NCBI RefSeq assembly: GCF_001580915.1
Contig: NZ_LHZQ01000200.1
Coordinates: 1-45,973 of the forward strand
Source: Acetobacter tropicalis
GTDB lineage: Bacteria; Pseudomonadota; Alphaproteobacteria; Acetobacterales; Acetobacteraceae
Direction of reading: 5' to 3'
Length of the DNA: 45,973 nucleotides
The number at the start of each line of letters is the position of its first letter. Position 1 is the first letter of the stretch. A model generated the notes under the pieces. That model was not told the DNA's origin, searched no databases, and was given only the letters and a program-made list of their open reading frames with translations. The translations under genes were made by a program, and so were the position numbers. Positions 33,992 to 45,973 of this stretch are shown piece by piece.

Positions 33992-36628
33992 TTAAGTTTC
34001 GTCAAAATCAGGAACCAAAATATCTACAGGAAAATAACGGCAGGACGAGGGAATGGTAACCTCACCACTTCTTCGTATACATACATTCTCCCAGAGTATG
34101 GATTTCCATGTGTATTCCGTTTTTTCTATAATTTTTCGGCCACTCTGTAAAAAATCTAATGTATTCAAGTCAATGGAATCTGGGTTTAACAAAAAACCAT
34201 GCTTCGGGGCTAAAATTAGAATTTTTTCTGTAGTAGTATGGCGAACAAAACTAACAAGAGATTTTGCAAAATTGGCTTCTACTGTAATCGAACTGTAATC
34301 TCCTTCTGCAAAAAGGCTTGGCCATAGACCGCGTATCTCAAGTATTTTTTGAATCAAAATTTGCTTGATATGTCCGTTTTCCCAGCGTTTGGCAGCTTGC
34401 CAGAATGGTTTCTTGCCAAGGAGAGCCTTTGATCTCGCTTTATAGTCAACAGCTTTTCGGTTGTCTGGATCAACCAAGCTAAAATCCCACCATTCTGTAC
34501 CTTGATACGTATCGGGCACACCGGGGACCGTAAAACGGAGAAGAGTTTGTGTGAGGCCGTTTAGCGCACCTGCTGGTGCTATCTTTTGGAAGAAGAGATT
34601 AAATTCTATCAGAAAAGGCTCATGCTGAAAAACTTTCTCAATGAATTTCAGGCAATCGGTTTCGTAATTTTCATCCGGGTCGGCCCAGCTGCCATGCCGT
34701 TTGGCTTCACGTATTGCCTTTATTTGCCAGGCGCTAACACGCTCCTTAAATGAAAAGCTAGGACTAATCTGTTCTAATGGCCATGCTCCAATAAGAGTTT
34801 GATACAAAATCAATTCATCTATTTTATCTGGCCCATATTGTCCCTTCAGAGGGGCGTTTATTGTGGACCATGTTGCGACTACCTCACTCCATTCTGAGGA
34901 ACACGATGAAAGCACGGCGAGCCGGGCTCTGGCGTCTTCTCCCCGCTTGTGGTCATGCGTGGCAGTTGCGAGCATACTATCCGGGTAGTGTTTTCTTCGT
35001 GCTCGCATTGCCTGATGAAATTGGGCACTTGACATAGAAAAATGTGCAGGATCTGTCCCGACATCATTCCGGGAGAGTAAACGTCCATAGCGATAAAAAA
35101 CTGTGTCTTCTATAGCTTTAGCCGCAAGGGGAGCGCTTAAATGCTCAAAAGATCTTACTATTTCATGATCATTATATTTTCCTGCCAGTTTTTCCCTTAT
35201 CCAGTTTAATAAAGGCGATAATCTAATGGGCATTTTTTTTGTAAGTTGTTCATATGCGTGTTCAAGAAATATAGTCTGGTTACCTGATATGGGTGATAAA
35301 TAACCAGTTTGGTTAAGATTGTCTGCGCTATATGTTCGATACATGTGCAGAAGTGAGAGAAGCGTTGTGATAAGAAGGCGGATGTCTCGCTCCGTAAAAT
35401 CACGAAGAGTAATATCCTGCCTTGTGAGACAATAAACAGTAGCAATAAAATTATCAGTTGCTCCAGAGAGCAATGTTTCTGCCACTTCAATACGGGCACT
35501 TTGGCTCTCTGCTTCATAACCGGACCAGTCGGGTGCTGTCTCTGCCCATAAGGCAGTAAGGCAGTCTTCTCCAGAATCATCATGCAGTAAAAGGCTAACC
35601 TCTTCCAGAAAATCATAGCCTGTCGTGCCGGTGACCTGCCATGCTGAGGGGAGTTTTTCTCCATCAGCCAGAATTTTTTCTACAAAGAGGATAGGTTCTT
35701 CCGGTGAGAGTGAAGGACGGAACGCATTCCGTTGCTGCATTTCCTGCCTCAGATGCTGGCAGTAATGCCCAGGCAATGCCAGCCCATCAACATGGTCCAC
35801 ACGAAAACCGTCAATAACGCCGTGTTCGTACAGAGTAAGAGCGTAAGCGTGAACGGCGTCAAAGACAAAGTCCTTATCAATATTGAGAGCGATCAAATCC
35901 GTGATGTTAAAAAAACGGCGCCAGTTTATTGTCTCATCGGCTACACGCCACCAAGCCAGCCTGTAACACTGTTTTTCCAAAAGGGTATGTAATCTTTCTA
36001 TTTGCTCTTTCGAGGGGATATTATAAAAATCTAAAATATTCTGAGTTGAATTATGTAGTTCTTCCGGCCCACAATTGTTTTTCGTATCTAAAGAAAGATG
36101 CTCCGGGCAGATGGGGAATGAATGTTCATAATGCCTGATAGAAAAAGAGTCTTTTTCGGCATCATAATATAAAATCAGAAGACCATCTTTTAACGCTTCG
36201 CCATAGGGGCGATCAAGAAAAGGAAGAAGAATAGTATTTCCAGGACGATGGCGTGTTTCACTCCAGTCAATATCGAAAAAAGGAGCGTAACGGGAAGAAC
36301 GGCCCCATGTCAGAACGTCCTGCCACCATCTGTTATCCGCCCCCACCGCCATGTGGTTGGGCACAATATCCAGTATTAAACCAATCCCGCGGGCATGGGC
36401 AGCCTTACTGAGCTGTAAAAGCCCAGCGTCCCCTCCCCTCTCCTGACTAATGCGACTGTAATCAATAGTATCGTAACCATGACTGGAACCAGGTCGCGCC
36501 TCAAAGAGAGGAGAGAGGTAAAGATGGCTGATACCAAGTTCCTTATAGTAATCGATATGCTCACATGCATCATATAAGGTGAAATCTTTATGGATTTGAA
36601 GTCGCAGGGTTGCCCTTAGAGTGGTCAT
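33992..36628 (-). CDS. treY: Maltooligosyltrehalose synthase
   Basis: Glycoside hydrolase family 13 enzyme that isomerises the reducing-end alpha-1,4 bond of maltooligosaccharides to alpha,alpha-1,1, giving maltooligosyltrehalose. TreY landmarks: TLRATLRLQIHKDFT at the N-terminus, GSSHGYDTIDY, LDIVPNHMAV, nucleophile region DGFRVDHVDGLALP, general acid region EEPILFVEKILADGE with GTTGYDFLEEV, ATATHDHKRGEDARARLAVL, and VPGVPDTYQGTEWWDFSLVDPDNR. 878 residues is normal. ATG overlaps the malQ stop by four bases. Its DNA looks more AT-rich than glgB and glgX. It is the last gene of the operon, and works with TreZ, two genes upstream. Confidence 0.97.
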   Translation of the reverse strand: MTTLRATLRLQIHKDFTLYDACEHIDYYKELGISHLYLSPLFEARPGSSHGYDTIDYSRISQERGGDAGLLQLSKAAHARGIGLILDIVPNHMAVGADNRWWQDVLTWGRSSRYAPFFDIDWSETRHRPGNTILLPFLDRPYGEALKDGLLILYYDAEKDSFSIRHYEHSFPICPEHLSLDTKNNCGPEELHNSTQNILDFYNIPSKEQIERLHTLLEKQCYRLAWWRVADETINWRRFFNITDLIALNIDKDFVFDAVHAYALTLYEHGVIDGFRVDHVDGLALPGHYCQHLRQEMQQRNAFRPSLSPEEPILFVEKILADGEKLPSAWQVTGTTGYDFLEEVSLLLHDDSGEDCLTALWAETAPDWSGYEAESQSARIEVAETLLSGATDNFIATVYCLTRQDITLRDFTERDIRLLITTLLSLLHMYRTYSADNLNQTGYLSPISGNQTIFLEHAYEQLTKKMPIRLSPLLNWIREKLAGKYNDHEIVRSFEHLSAPLAAKAIEDTVFYRYGRLLSRNDVGTDPAHFSMSSAQFHQAMRARRKHYPDSMLATATHDHKRGEDARARLAVLSSCSSEWSEVVATWSTINAPLKGQYGPDKIDELILYQTLIGAWPLEQISPSFSFKERVSAWQIKAIREAKRHGSWADPDENYETDCLKFIEKVFQHEPFLIEFNLFFQKIAPAGALNGLTQTLLRFTVPGVPDTYQGTEWWDFSLVDPDNRKAVDYKARSKALLGKKPFWQAAKRWENGHIKQILIQKILEIRGLWPSLFAEGDYSSITVEANFAKSLVSFVRHTTTEKILILAPKHGFLLNPDSIDLNTLDFLQSGRKIIEKTEYTWKSILWENVCIRRSGEVTIPSSCRYFPVDILVPDFDET

Positions 36629-38646
36629 TTTTTATATCTTGTTGTGTTCATAATGGAAAATCGGCGCGAGATATCTTGGTTTTGTCTGAGGTTTTTTACC
36701 GTGACTGGGTATCGATTGCGCCAGTTTGGATGCAGTTTCTGATCTCCCGGCACATTAGGTTGATCTGTTAATCCCAGAAGATCTTCCATCGGCAGAAGCA
36801 TCAAAGGACATGGTGTGCTCGCTACCGCATGAATTGCTGCATCAACAACAGTAGTAGCCCCATCTGCATTTACAGGAGGCAAAGAGAGATCCTGATTTTC
36901 TGCGGTATTATCTCTCAGCATTGTCCATAAAGCTTTTCTTTCTCCTTGGCGGTCGCTCTCTTCCTGATGTTCTTCACTGCTGTTCTCCTGGGCAGGGTTA
37001 TCCATTTGCAGCCACCATCCAGCAACAGTCGGGAGGTCATGTGTGGTTGTCATGGCAACACCTGTAGGGGGCCATGCTGCTGGGGGAAGGAACTGGTTTG
37101 ACGCGGTTTTCGTAAACCACATCACATTCATTCCCCATATTTTCTTTTCCGCCATCCGGCTTCTGAAACCTTTGGGAACAGTTCCCAAATCTTCCCCGAT
37201 CACGATGCCTCCGGCTCTTGCGGATTCAAGAGCTAGAAGATTTTTCAGGTCTTTCTGGGGCATAGTGAGATACGTGCCTTCGTTTGAATTCCCACCATCT
37301 GGTATCAACCATATCCGTTCAAGTCCCATCACATGATCAAACCTGATCCCGCCGCCCGCAGCAAAACCGGCCCGCAGCATGGCAATGAAAGCTTCATAAC
37401 CCGTTTGTTGGAGAGCTTGAGGAGAGAACGTGGTTAACCCCCAATTCTGGCCTTTGGGCGCGAGTTGATCCGGTGGCGCGCCGATGGAAGCGCCGATAAG
37501 AAAACCGTCCTGCTGTGCCCAGCACTCGGCTCCGGACGGATCAAGGCCTACGGCAATATCTGCAATTAATCCTATGGACATTCCCGCATCATGAGCCGTA
37601 CTGGCCGCGTATTTCAGGCTTTTTGCAGCGAGCCATTGCAAAAATAGCCAAAAACCAACCTCTTCCTGATGCAGATGGGCAAAGCGGGCAATTTCAGGAG
37701 TAGTCGGTTTTTTGAAGGGGGCTTCCCATAGCCTCCAGTTGTCTCCGCGGGGGCCTCGGGTTTTTAGAGAAACTTGCAGCGCCTCAAAGATCGCATGGTT
37801 TTTTAACGCGTTTCCTCCCTGTTGAATGAAAGAGAGCATCTCTTGGGGGGGAGATGGACGAATATGTTTTTCATAAAGTACCCGAAGCACCTGAAACCTC
37901 AATGTGCCTGCGGCTTTCCAGTTGATCAGCTTTTCTGCTGTTCTTTCTGTAATTTGTGCCGCCCATTCTGGGTGCTGACGGTAAACAGTGTGAATAAGTT
38001 GTTTAGGGAAGCATGTCCGCAAATCTGCAAGAAGCGGATTTAAAAATCGTCTGCTGGAAGGGGAATAAGGACTGCATCGTTCCGGGCGTAAAGGGCAGAG
38101 AGCATGGAGCGGACTCATCATAAGAGCATCCGCTCCTTCCTGCCCGGCTATTTTGGCGAGTTTTGCAACACTTCCTAAATGTCCGATACCGGTATCATTG
38201 CTTTGCCTGAGTGCGGGAATTTGTACAGTAAGGCCCCATGCTCGAGAGCCTTCATCGCGGAATGTCAGCGCGGCGCAAGTTTCGGGGGCAACCGCAAGGG
38301 TAACCTCTGTTCCAGCGATTTCCACCTTATGGTAGCCCGGTTTGTGACAAGGCGGCAGTTGAAAGACCCCGTCCTTATTGGGAGAAATTTTTCCTTCCGT
38401 CTGCGTATTATCTTCATGTTTTAATAAAAAAGATTCTGATCCTTTGTTATTAATAGGCAGACATATACTTTCCCCAACTTTCACGCTTACCAAGGTGGGA
38501 TATTTTTTTTCCTCTCCGAACGAACAAGTTTGAAGAAGTGCCTTGAGTACATCAGGGTCCGTGCGATGGGTCTTGCCGAACGCATCCTGCCATGAAATGG
38601 CGAGCCCTGCTTTTTTAGCAGCCTGATGCAGATCACGTTTTGTCAT
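36625..38646 (-). CDS. malQ: 4-alpha-glucanotransferase (amylomaltase)
   Basis: GH77 enzyme that transfers alpha-1,4-glucan segments between maltooligosaccharides and so redistributes chain lengths for TreY. Landmarks: N-terminal extension of MalQ type (TKRDLHQAAKKAGLAISW), ADIAVGLDPSGAECWA, GGGIRFDHVMGLERIWLIP with the nucleophile Asp, GEDLGTVPKGFRSRM with the general acid, TTTHDLPTVAGWW. 673 residues is typical of the long MalQ class. Overlaps treZ and treY by four bases each (ATGA). Very weak independent Shine-Dalgarno, so coupling is likely. Confidence 0.95.
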   Translation of the reverse strand: MTKRDLHQAAKKAGLAISWQDAFGKTHRTDPDVLKALLQTCSFGEEKKYPTLVSVKVGESICLPINNKGSESFLLKHEDNTQTEGKISPNKDGVFQLPPCHKPGYHKVEIAGTEVTLAVAPETCAALTFRDEGSRAWGLTVQIPALRQSNDTGIGHLGSVAKLAKIAGQEGADALMMSPLHALCPLRPERCSPYSPSSRRFLNPLLADLRTCFPKQLIHTVYRQHPEWAAQITERTAEKLINWKAAGTLRFQVLRVLYEKHIRPSPPQEMLSFIQQGGNALKNHAIFEALQVSLKTRGPRGDNWRLWEAPFKKPTTPEIARFAHLHQEEVGFWLFLQWLAAKSLKYAASTAHDAGMSIGLIADIAVGLDPSGAECWAQQDGFLIGASIGAPPDQLAPKGQNWGLTTFSPQALQQTGYEAFIAMLRAGFAAGGGIRFDHVMGLERIWLIPDGGNSNEGTYLTMPQKDLKNLLALESARAGGIVIGEDLGTVPKGFRSRMAEKKIWGMNVMWFTKTASNQFLPPAAWPPTGVAMTTTHDLPTVAGWWLQMDNPAQENSSEEHQEESDRQGERKALWTMLRDNTAENQDLSLPPVNADGATTVVDAAIHAVASTPCPLMLLPMEDLLGLTDQPNVPGDQKLHPNWRNRYPVTVKNLRQNQDISRRFSIMNTTRYKK

Positions 38647-40421
38647 CGTTCAGAACCTTTTCGTAAGGTCGCTATGAAACTATGAGCTTTTAACGTATGG
38701 TTAATTTTACAGTCCTGATTCACAGAACGATAGAGAACAACTCCCGCATAGCCGGTAAGCAGAGTAATGTCTGTGTCCGAGAAGTTGACAAAAAGCTCGA
38801 GTATTCTTTCGTCCCCCATATGCCAACTGACAGCGAAGGCTCCCGGAGCCCAGATATGGCTTGAGGCAGATCGTGCATTATGTAGCCGAGGAACAATATG
38901 TTCCTGTCGAACAGAAAGAAGTTTTTTTACTGTTTCGTAGGTTTGTACATGTTCAGATTGAGTGCGTTCAGACCAGTGCAAACACGAACGCTTGAAAGTA
39001 TCAGGGGATGCTGGGTCAGGAATAAGATTTGCCGCCTCCTGACTACTGAAAGTAGAAAAAGAAGCCATTTCTTTCTGCCGTCCTTCGCGGACAAGTGTAT
39101 TCAAGCCTTCACTGTGGCTGACAAAGTAGAGAAATGGCGTTTTTGATCCCCATTCTTCTCCCATAAAAAGCATAGGAATTTGCGGGGATAGCAATAATAA
39201 AGCATGAGCCACACCTAAAACGCCATGGTCTATTTGTGTGGATAGCCGGTCTCCTAAAGCACGGTTGCCGATCTGATCGTGATTTTGGAGAAAGAAAATA
39301 AAAGAGGTGGGAGGTAAATCTGCAGAGGGTTGTCCCCGCGGTTTTTGTGTATCGGGCGAAATTTGTCCTTGATAAACAAAACCTTCCTGTAGGGCCTGTA
39401 CAAGATCCTGTGTGGGGTTGTGAGCGAAGTTCCCATAATATCCTTCTGTTTCTTCTGTTAAAAGAACATGTAGGGCATTGTGGGCATCATCATTCCATTG
39501 GGCGGAGTAGCCTGCACGCAGCAGGGAGGCATCGTTATTCTCATTTTCAAGAATAAGGTGAATATGCCTTTCCGGATCACATTCTGCCCGTATGTTTTGC
39601 AGAAGATCCCGAAGCCAGGATTGAGGGGCAATGGCATGCACTGCATCCAGTCGTAATCCGTCAAAGTGGTAAATATTGAGCCAATAGAGTGCGTTATCTA
39701 GAAAAAAATCCTGCACGACCGGAAGTGTGAAGCTTATTGCTTGTCCCCATGCTGTCTGTCGATCTGGGTCAAAGAATGTAGGAACGTATTGGGAGAGAAT
39801 ATTTCCTTCTGGCCCAAAATGATTATAGACAACATCCAGAAAAACCATGATGTTGCGTTCGTGAGCCGCGTCGATAAGAGCTTTCAGATCATCCGGCGTG
39901 CCATAGCTTGATTCTGGAGCATATGGAAAAACACCATCATATCCCCAGTTTCTCCCGCCAGGGAATTCAGATAACGGCATCAGTTGAATAGCCGTTATGC
40001 CAAGATCAGAAAGTGCATCCAGTTGCTTAATGATGGAGGCATATCCTCCTGCGGCCCCTACATGAACTTCATAAATAACGGCTTCTTCCCACGATCGGCC
40101 GCGCCAATGTGGGGTGCGCCACTGATAGGCTCCCTGATCTACAATCAAGCTTTTTCCATGCACATCCTCTGGTTGACATTGAGATGCCGGGTCAGGAATG
40201 AGTGTGCCGAACGAGAGTTGATAGTTATAAAGTGTCCCTGCTGCACATGGAAAAGTAACTTCGTGCCAGCCTTCCTGATCCCGGGACATCTCAATTGCGG
40301 GTTTATCCTCTAAAGCAACAGCAATCTTATTATAATGGGGTGCCCATATCCGAAAACGGGTTGTTCCGTCTTCCTTGTGCCAAGCCCCCCAACGGGGCAT
40401 GAACCGGGTTGAGGACTTCAT
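38643..40421 (-). CDS. treZ: Malto-oligosyltrehalose trehalohydrolase
   Basis: GH13 enzyme that hydrolyses the bond next to the trehalose end of maltooligosyltrehalose, freeing trehalose. N-terminal CBM48/E-set domain (residues ~8-95, FRIWAPHYNKIAVAL), then the barrel with EVHVGAAGGYASIIKQLDAL (the TreZ EVHVGT-like motif with Ala for Thr/Phe), LMPLSEFPGGRNWGYDGV, VYNHFGPEGN, nucleophile region DGLRLDAVHAI, acid region ILENENND and NHDQIGNRALGDR. 592 residues matches TreZ. Overlaps glgX and malQ by four bases. Confidence 0.95.
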   Translation of the reverse strand: MKSSTRFMPRWGAWHKEDGTTRFRIWAPHYNKIAVALEDKPAIEMSRDQEGWHEVTFPCAAGTLYNYQLSFGTLIPDPASQCQPEDVHGKSLIVDQGAYQWRTPHWRGRSWEEAVIYEVHVGAAGGYASIIKQLDALSDLGITAIQLMPLSEFPGGRNWGYDGVFPYAPESSYGTPDDLKALIDAAHERNIMVFLDVVYNHFGPEGNILSQYVPTFFDPDRQTAWGQAISFTLPVVQDFFLDNALYWLNIYHFDGLRLDAVHAIAPQSWLRDLLQNIRAECDPERHIHLILENENNDASLLRAGYSAQWNDDAHNALHVLLTEETEGYYGNFAHNPTQDLVQALQEGFVYQGQISPDTQKPRGQPSADLPPTSFIFFLQNHDQIGNRALGDRLSTQIDHGVLGVAHALLLLSPQIPMLFMGEEWGSKTPFLYFVSHSEGLNTLVREGRQKEMASFSTFSSQEAANLIPDPASPDTFKRSCLHWSERTQSEHVQTYETVKKLLSVRQEHIVPRLHNARSASSHIWAPGAFAVSWHMGDERILELFVNFSDTDITLLTGYAGVVLYRSVNQDCKINHTLKAHSFIATLRKGSER

Positions 40422-42543
40422 GAGGGTGCTCCTGCTTCTTTAGTGGCAGGGATTGGGCGATACGCCAGCAGCAAGACGCTTCGTCCGCTTACTTCAATTT
40501 CGGTCAAAGGAGAAAAATCCAGACTTTCTTCTTTGTCGGGCCGTGCGCTTTCCAGAATAAACCGCCACTCTCCGCTCGGTTGAGGAAGAGTAAAAAGTTG
40601 TGGGTCGGCGTTCGCATTTAGTAAAAGAAGGGTAATATCCTTTTCATCCTTACGAGAGCCTGCGCGTCTTAAGGCAAGTGTACGTCCTTCTGGTCGCTCC
40701 CATTCTTCTACGCTCATGGAGCTTCCATCGGTCGAAAACCAGCCAATGTCAGTTATCTCGGGGCTGATCTCAGTATGACCATGTAGATATCGTCCAGAAT
40801 TTATGGAAAAATGATTTTGACGCGCTGCGAGAAGCCGTTTGACAAATGCAGCCATTTCCATTTCTCGAGGTGTGTCCAGAAGTGACCAGTTCAGCCAACT
40901 GACGACACTATCCTGACAATAGGCATTGTTATTACCATTCTGGGTCTGCCCAAATTCGTCCCCAGCCAAAAGCATCGGTATGCCCTGTGACAAAAGGAGA
41001 GTAGCAAACATTGCGCGCCGAACTGCATCGCGTACATGCAGGATGCCGGGATCTTCGCTTTGTCCTTCCTCCCCCCAGTTGGTGCTATAATTTTCACCAT
41101 GGCCGTCTTGGTTGTTTTCTTCATTGGCCTCGTTGTGTCGTTGATTAAAACTCACAACATCCATGAGGGTAAAGCCATCATGCGCTGTCAGGAAATTGAC
41201 AGAACTCCAGGGACGTCTGCCTTTACGTTCAAAAATATCGCCTGATCCGGTAAGGCGGGCTGCAATCAGGCCTCTTTGCCCTTCATCCCCCCTCCAGAAC
41301 CGTCGGCTGGTATCTCTATAACTATCGTTCCATTCTGCAAAACCGGGCGGATGGTTGCCAATCTGATACCCTCCCGGACCTGGATCCCAGGGTTCCGCAA
41401 TCAGTTTAAGGCGAGACAGGAGTGGGTCCTGTCTTAAAATATCAAAAAAGCCACTTCGTTGATCAAAGCCGTAGTCTTCGCGGCCTAAGGTCGTGCACAA
41501 GTCAAATCGAAAACCGTCAATATGAAACGTCTCCGCCCAGTATCGCAGAGAGTCTATGACCATCTGCAAAACCCGCGGATGGGAGAGGTTCAACGTATTG
41601 CCGCACCCCGTATCGTTGATGCAGCAGCGGAGATTGTCTGGTGCCAGGCGATAGTAACTTGCGTTATCCAAGCCGCGATAACACAGCGTTGGACCAAGTT
41701 CATTTCCTTCAGCCGTATGATTATAGACAACATCCAGAATGACTTCGATGCCCGATGCGTGCAAAATACGAACGAGCATGCATAGGTCATTTAAAGAACC
41801 AGAGGCGATATAACCTGCATGCGGCACAAAGAAAGAAAGAGTATTATACCCCCAATAGTTGACCAGTCCTTTGTCCTGCAGATAGCGATCTGTCAAAAAA
41901 GACTGAACGGGCATGAGTTCCAAGGTAGTGACCCCAAGGTTTTTGAGGTAGGCCACAAACCAGTTTTCACATAAGGCAGAAAACGTTCCACGCTTGGAAA
42001 ACTGGATATCCGAACGCAGCATGGATAGACCGCGTGGATGCGCTTCCATGATAACCGTGTCTTCCCATGGCACATGCGGGCGTTTGTCATCGCCCCAATC
42101 AAAAGCATTATGACAGACAACGCTGCGGGGCATGTAAGGAGCGCTGTCTCTTTTATCCTGCGTTAAATCCGCCCGCGCTGCGTTAATGCGGTACCCGAAA
42201 AGAGCATCAGTCCATGTCAGGCGGCCAGCCATACCGCGTGCATATGGGTCTAGGAGAAGCTTATGGGGGTTGAACCTGTGTCCCTGCATGGGTTCATAGT
42301 TACCAAAAGCGCGAAAGCCATACAGAGTGCCGGGGCGCGCGCCTGGCAAGTAACCATGCCAGATCTCATCTGTATATTCTGGTAATTTAAAACGTTGGGA
42401 TTCCTTGCGTGACGATGCATCAAATAGACAGAGTTCAATACGTTGGGCGTGGCCAGAAAATACAGCGAAATTGACACCATTTCCGTCCCATGTCGCTCCG
42501 AGAGGATAAGGCAGTCCTGGCAGCAGGGCATCACTCCATGATG

Positions 42544-42547
<4 letters not shown>
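40418..42547 (-). CDS. glgX: Glycogen debranching enzyme GlgX
   Basis: Isoamylase-type GH13 enzyme that cuts alpha-1,6 branches of glycogen after phosphorylase trimming. N-terminal domain with PLGATWDGNGVNFAVFSGHA, then EAHPRGLSM (the family has VHVKG-like), VVYNHTAEGNE, nucleophile region DGFRFDLCTTLGRE, acid region LIAEPWDPGPGGYQ, and NFLTAHDGFTLMDVVSFNQRHNEANEENN. 709 residues is normal for GlgX/TreX. Overlaps glgB and treZ by four bases each. TreX/TreY/TreZ gene trios are known; here GlgX takes the TreX role. Confidence 0.95.
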
Positions 42548-44771
<2,224 letters not shown>

Positions 44772-44775
<4 letters not shown>

Positions 44776-45973
44776 GATACCGAGCGTTCTGAACCGGCGA
44801 TGGGAGGGCGCCGGGCAATGTTTCGTTTGCCTGCCGCAGTTTTAGCGCTGAAAGACAGAACATCGGCTTGATTGCTATGGTGGGATGGAACCAGCTTTCT
44901 GAATAAATCGCCATATTGGGCTGCTGGTCTCTGCCAAGACACATCTTGCTGAGAGCCGTTTCTTTGAAGGTGCGTCCACAACGGTTTATCGCAGAAGACT
45001 TTATAAACACGGTGCATGACGTTAATGATCGCCGTAGCATCATTGGGGGAAAAAACAAAACCCGTGGCGCAACCAGCGGAAAGAGCCGCGGCATTCGCGT
45101 CAATAATAGTGTCTGCCAGCCCTCCTACCCTTGAAACAACTGGCACCGCGCCATAGCGCAGGGCATAAAGTTGCGTAAGCCCACAGGGTTCAAAACGGGA
45201 AGGTACAAAAATAACATCAGCAGAAGCCTGAGCACGGTGGCCCAAGCTTTCGCTATACCGTAATGTGCAGGCAAAACGTCCTGGAAAGCGACGAGCAAGG
45301 TGCCCAAGCTGCCGTTCAATGTGGAGTTCCCCTCCTCCCACAACTACACATTGCAGAGCATGATTTTGCCGCATGAGAACTGGCATAGCTTCCGCCAGTA
45401 GATCTATCCCTTTCTGATCTGTCAGGCGGCTGACAACGCCGATAAGGAGAGCATCAGGATTTTGAGTCAGGCCAAATTCAGCTTGAAAAGCGGCCTTGTT
45501 TGATCTGCGGGTCCATACGTTTCCCGCTTTGTACGGAAAATGGATATCTGGATCTGTCTCCGGGTTCCAGACATCCGTATCTACTCCGTTAAGAATGCCG
45601 CTTAAACTGGCCCTCCGACTATACAATAACCCTTGCAAGCCCATACCAAATTCTGCGGTCTGTATTTCTTCTGCATAATTGGGGGAAACGGCAATCAGCC
45701 ATCGCGAATAATATAAACCTGCCTTTAAAAATCCGATATCCCCATGAAATTCAAATCCATTTTGTGAAAATCCTTCAATGGGAAGCTCGAAGGAGGAAAG
45801 ATACTCAGCACTAAAACGCCCTTGAAACGCAATATTATGAATGGTTTGCACAACGGGAGGTGTGGCTTCAGGCGTAAAGTGAAGATACGCGGCTGTTAAT
45901 CCTGCGGGCCAATCATGCGCCAAGACAAGATCGGGTCGACGCGGAAATCTCACAGATGGAGTAATTTTGGATC
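44772..45973 (-). CDS. glgA: Glycogen synthase (partial, 5' end outside window)
   Basis: ADP-glucose:glycogen glucosyltransferase (GT5) that elongates alpha-1,4 chains. The window holds about the last 400 codons. The open frame runs off the end; a GTG near 45953 is not taken as the start because conserved PDLVLAHDWPAGLTAAYL follows only seven residues in and the family's N-terminal KTGGL block is missing. Visible: HNIAFQG, NFMKAGLYYS-type region (HGDIGFLKAGLYYS), VSRLTDQKGIDLLAEAM, and the nucleotide-sugar site PSRFEPCGLTQLYALRYGAVPVVSRVGGLADTI. The stop overlaps the glgB start by four bases (ATGA). Upstream neighbours, perhaps glgC, are not visible. Confidence 0.95.

Overview
The window reads as chromosomal core DNA of an acetic acid bacterium (Acetobacteraceae, probably Acetobacter or a close relative; the genus is an inference from gene content and order). 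Pointers to an alphaproteobacterium are the order pcm, tolC, popZ-family gene, valS, and a PhyR/NepR/EcfG general stress response locus. No phage, insertion sequence, CRISPR array or integrase is visible.

Region by region. 1-6.4 kb (minus): an msrA gene whose 3' end looks frameshifted at the window edge, then valS, a PopZ-family polar organiser, tolC and an isoaspartate methyltransferase-like protein. 6.5-11.5 kb: tRNA-Cys, a short-chain dehydrogenase, a GNAT-like protein, the nrdR-nusB-thiL group and a PCu(A)C-like periplasmic protein. thiL appears to start at a rare CTG that overlaps the nusB stop, and it carries a run of ten G/C bases. 11.5-18.7 kb (minus): OmpA-like lipoprotein, recQ, glpR, glpD, glpF, glpK, a glycerol uptake and oxidation cluster with a good GlpR operator candidate before glpD. 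18.8-22.2 kb: cydDC, the thiol exporter needed for cytochrome bd assembly. 22.4-26.5 kb: the general stress response: a HisKA_2 sensor kinase, NepR anti-sigma factor, two EcfG-like sigma factors and, divergently, PhyR. 26.6-33.3 kb: an ABC-F ATPase, tRNA-Val, an AT-rich gene-free gap, an OmpR-type response regulator, a YkuD-domain protein, rsmB and guaB. 33.5-33.7 kb: a 56-residue hydrophilic protein behind a stress-type promoter candidate. 34-46 kb (minus): glgA (partial), glgB, glgX, treZ, malQ and treY, six genes joined by five consecutive 4-base stop/start overlaps.

How they work together. The glg/tre operon makes, branches and debranches glycogen and converts maltooligosaccharide ends to trehalose, so one transcript joins carbon storage to a compatible solute. 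The glp genes feed glycerol into respiration and triose phosphates. The PhyR-NepR-EcfG switch probably controls stress genes elsewhere and possibly the small protein near 33.6 kb. Most of the window is well-known biology. The observations most worth testing are the two sigma factors at one PhyR/NepR locus, the small stress-linked protein, the thiL start and G-tract, and the translationally coupled storage-to-trehalose operon.
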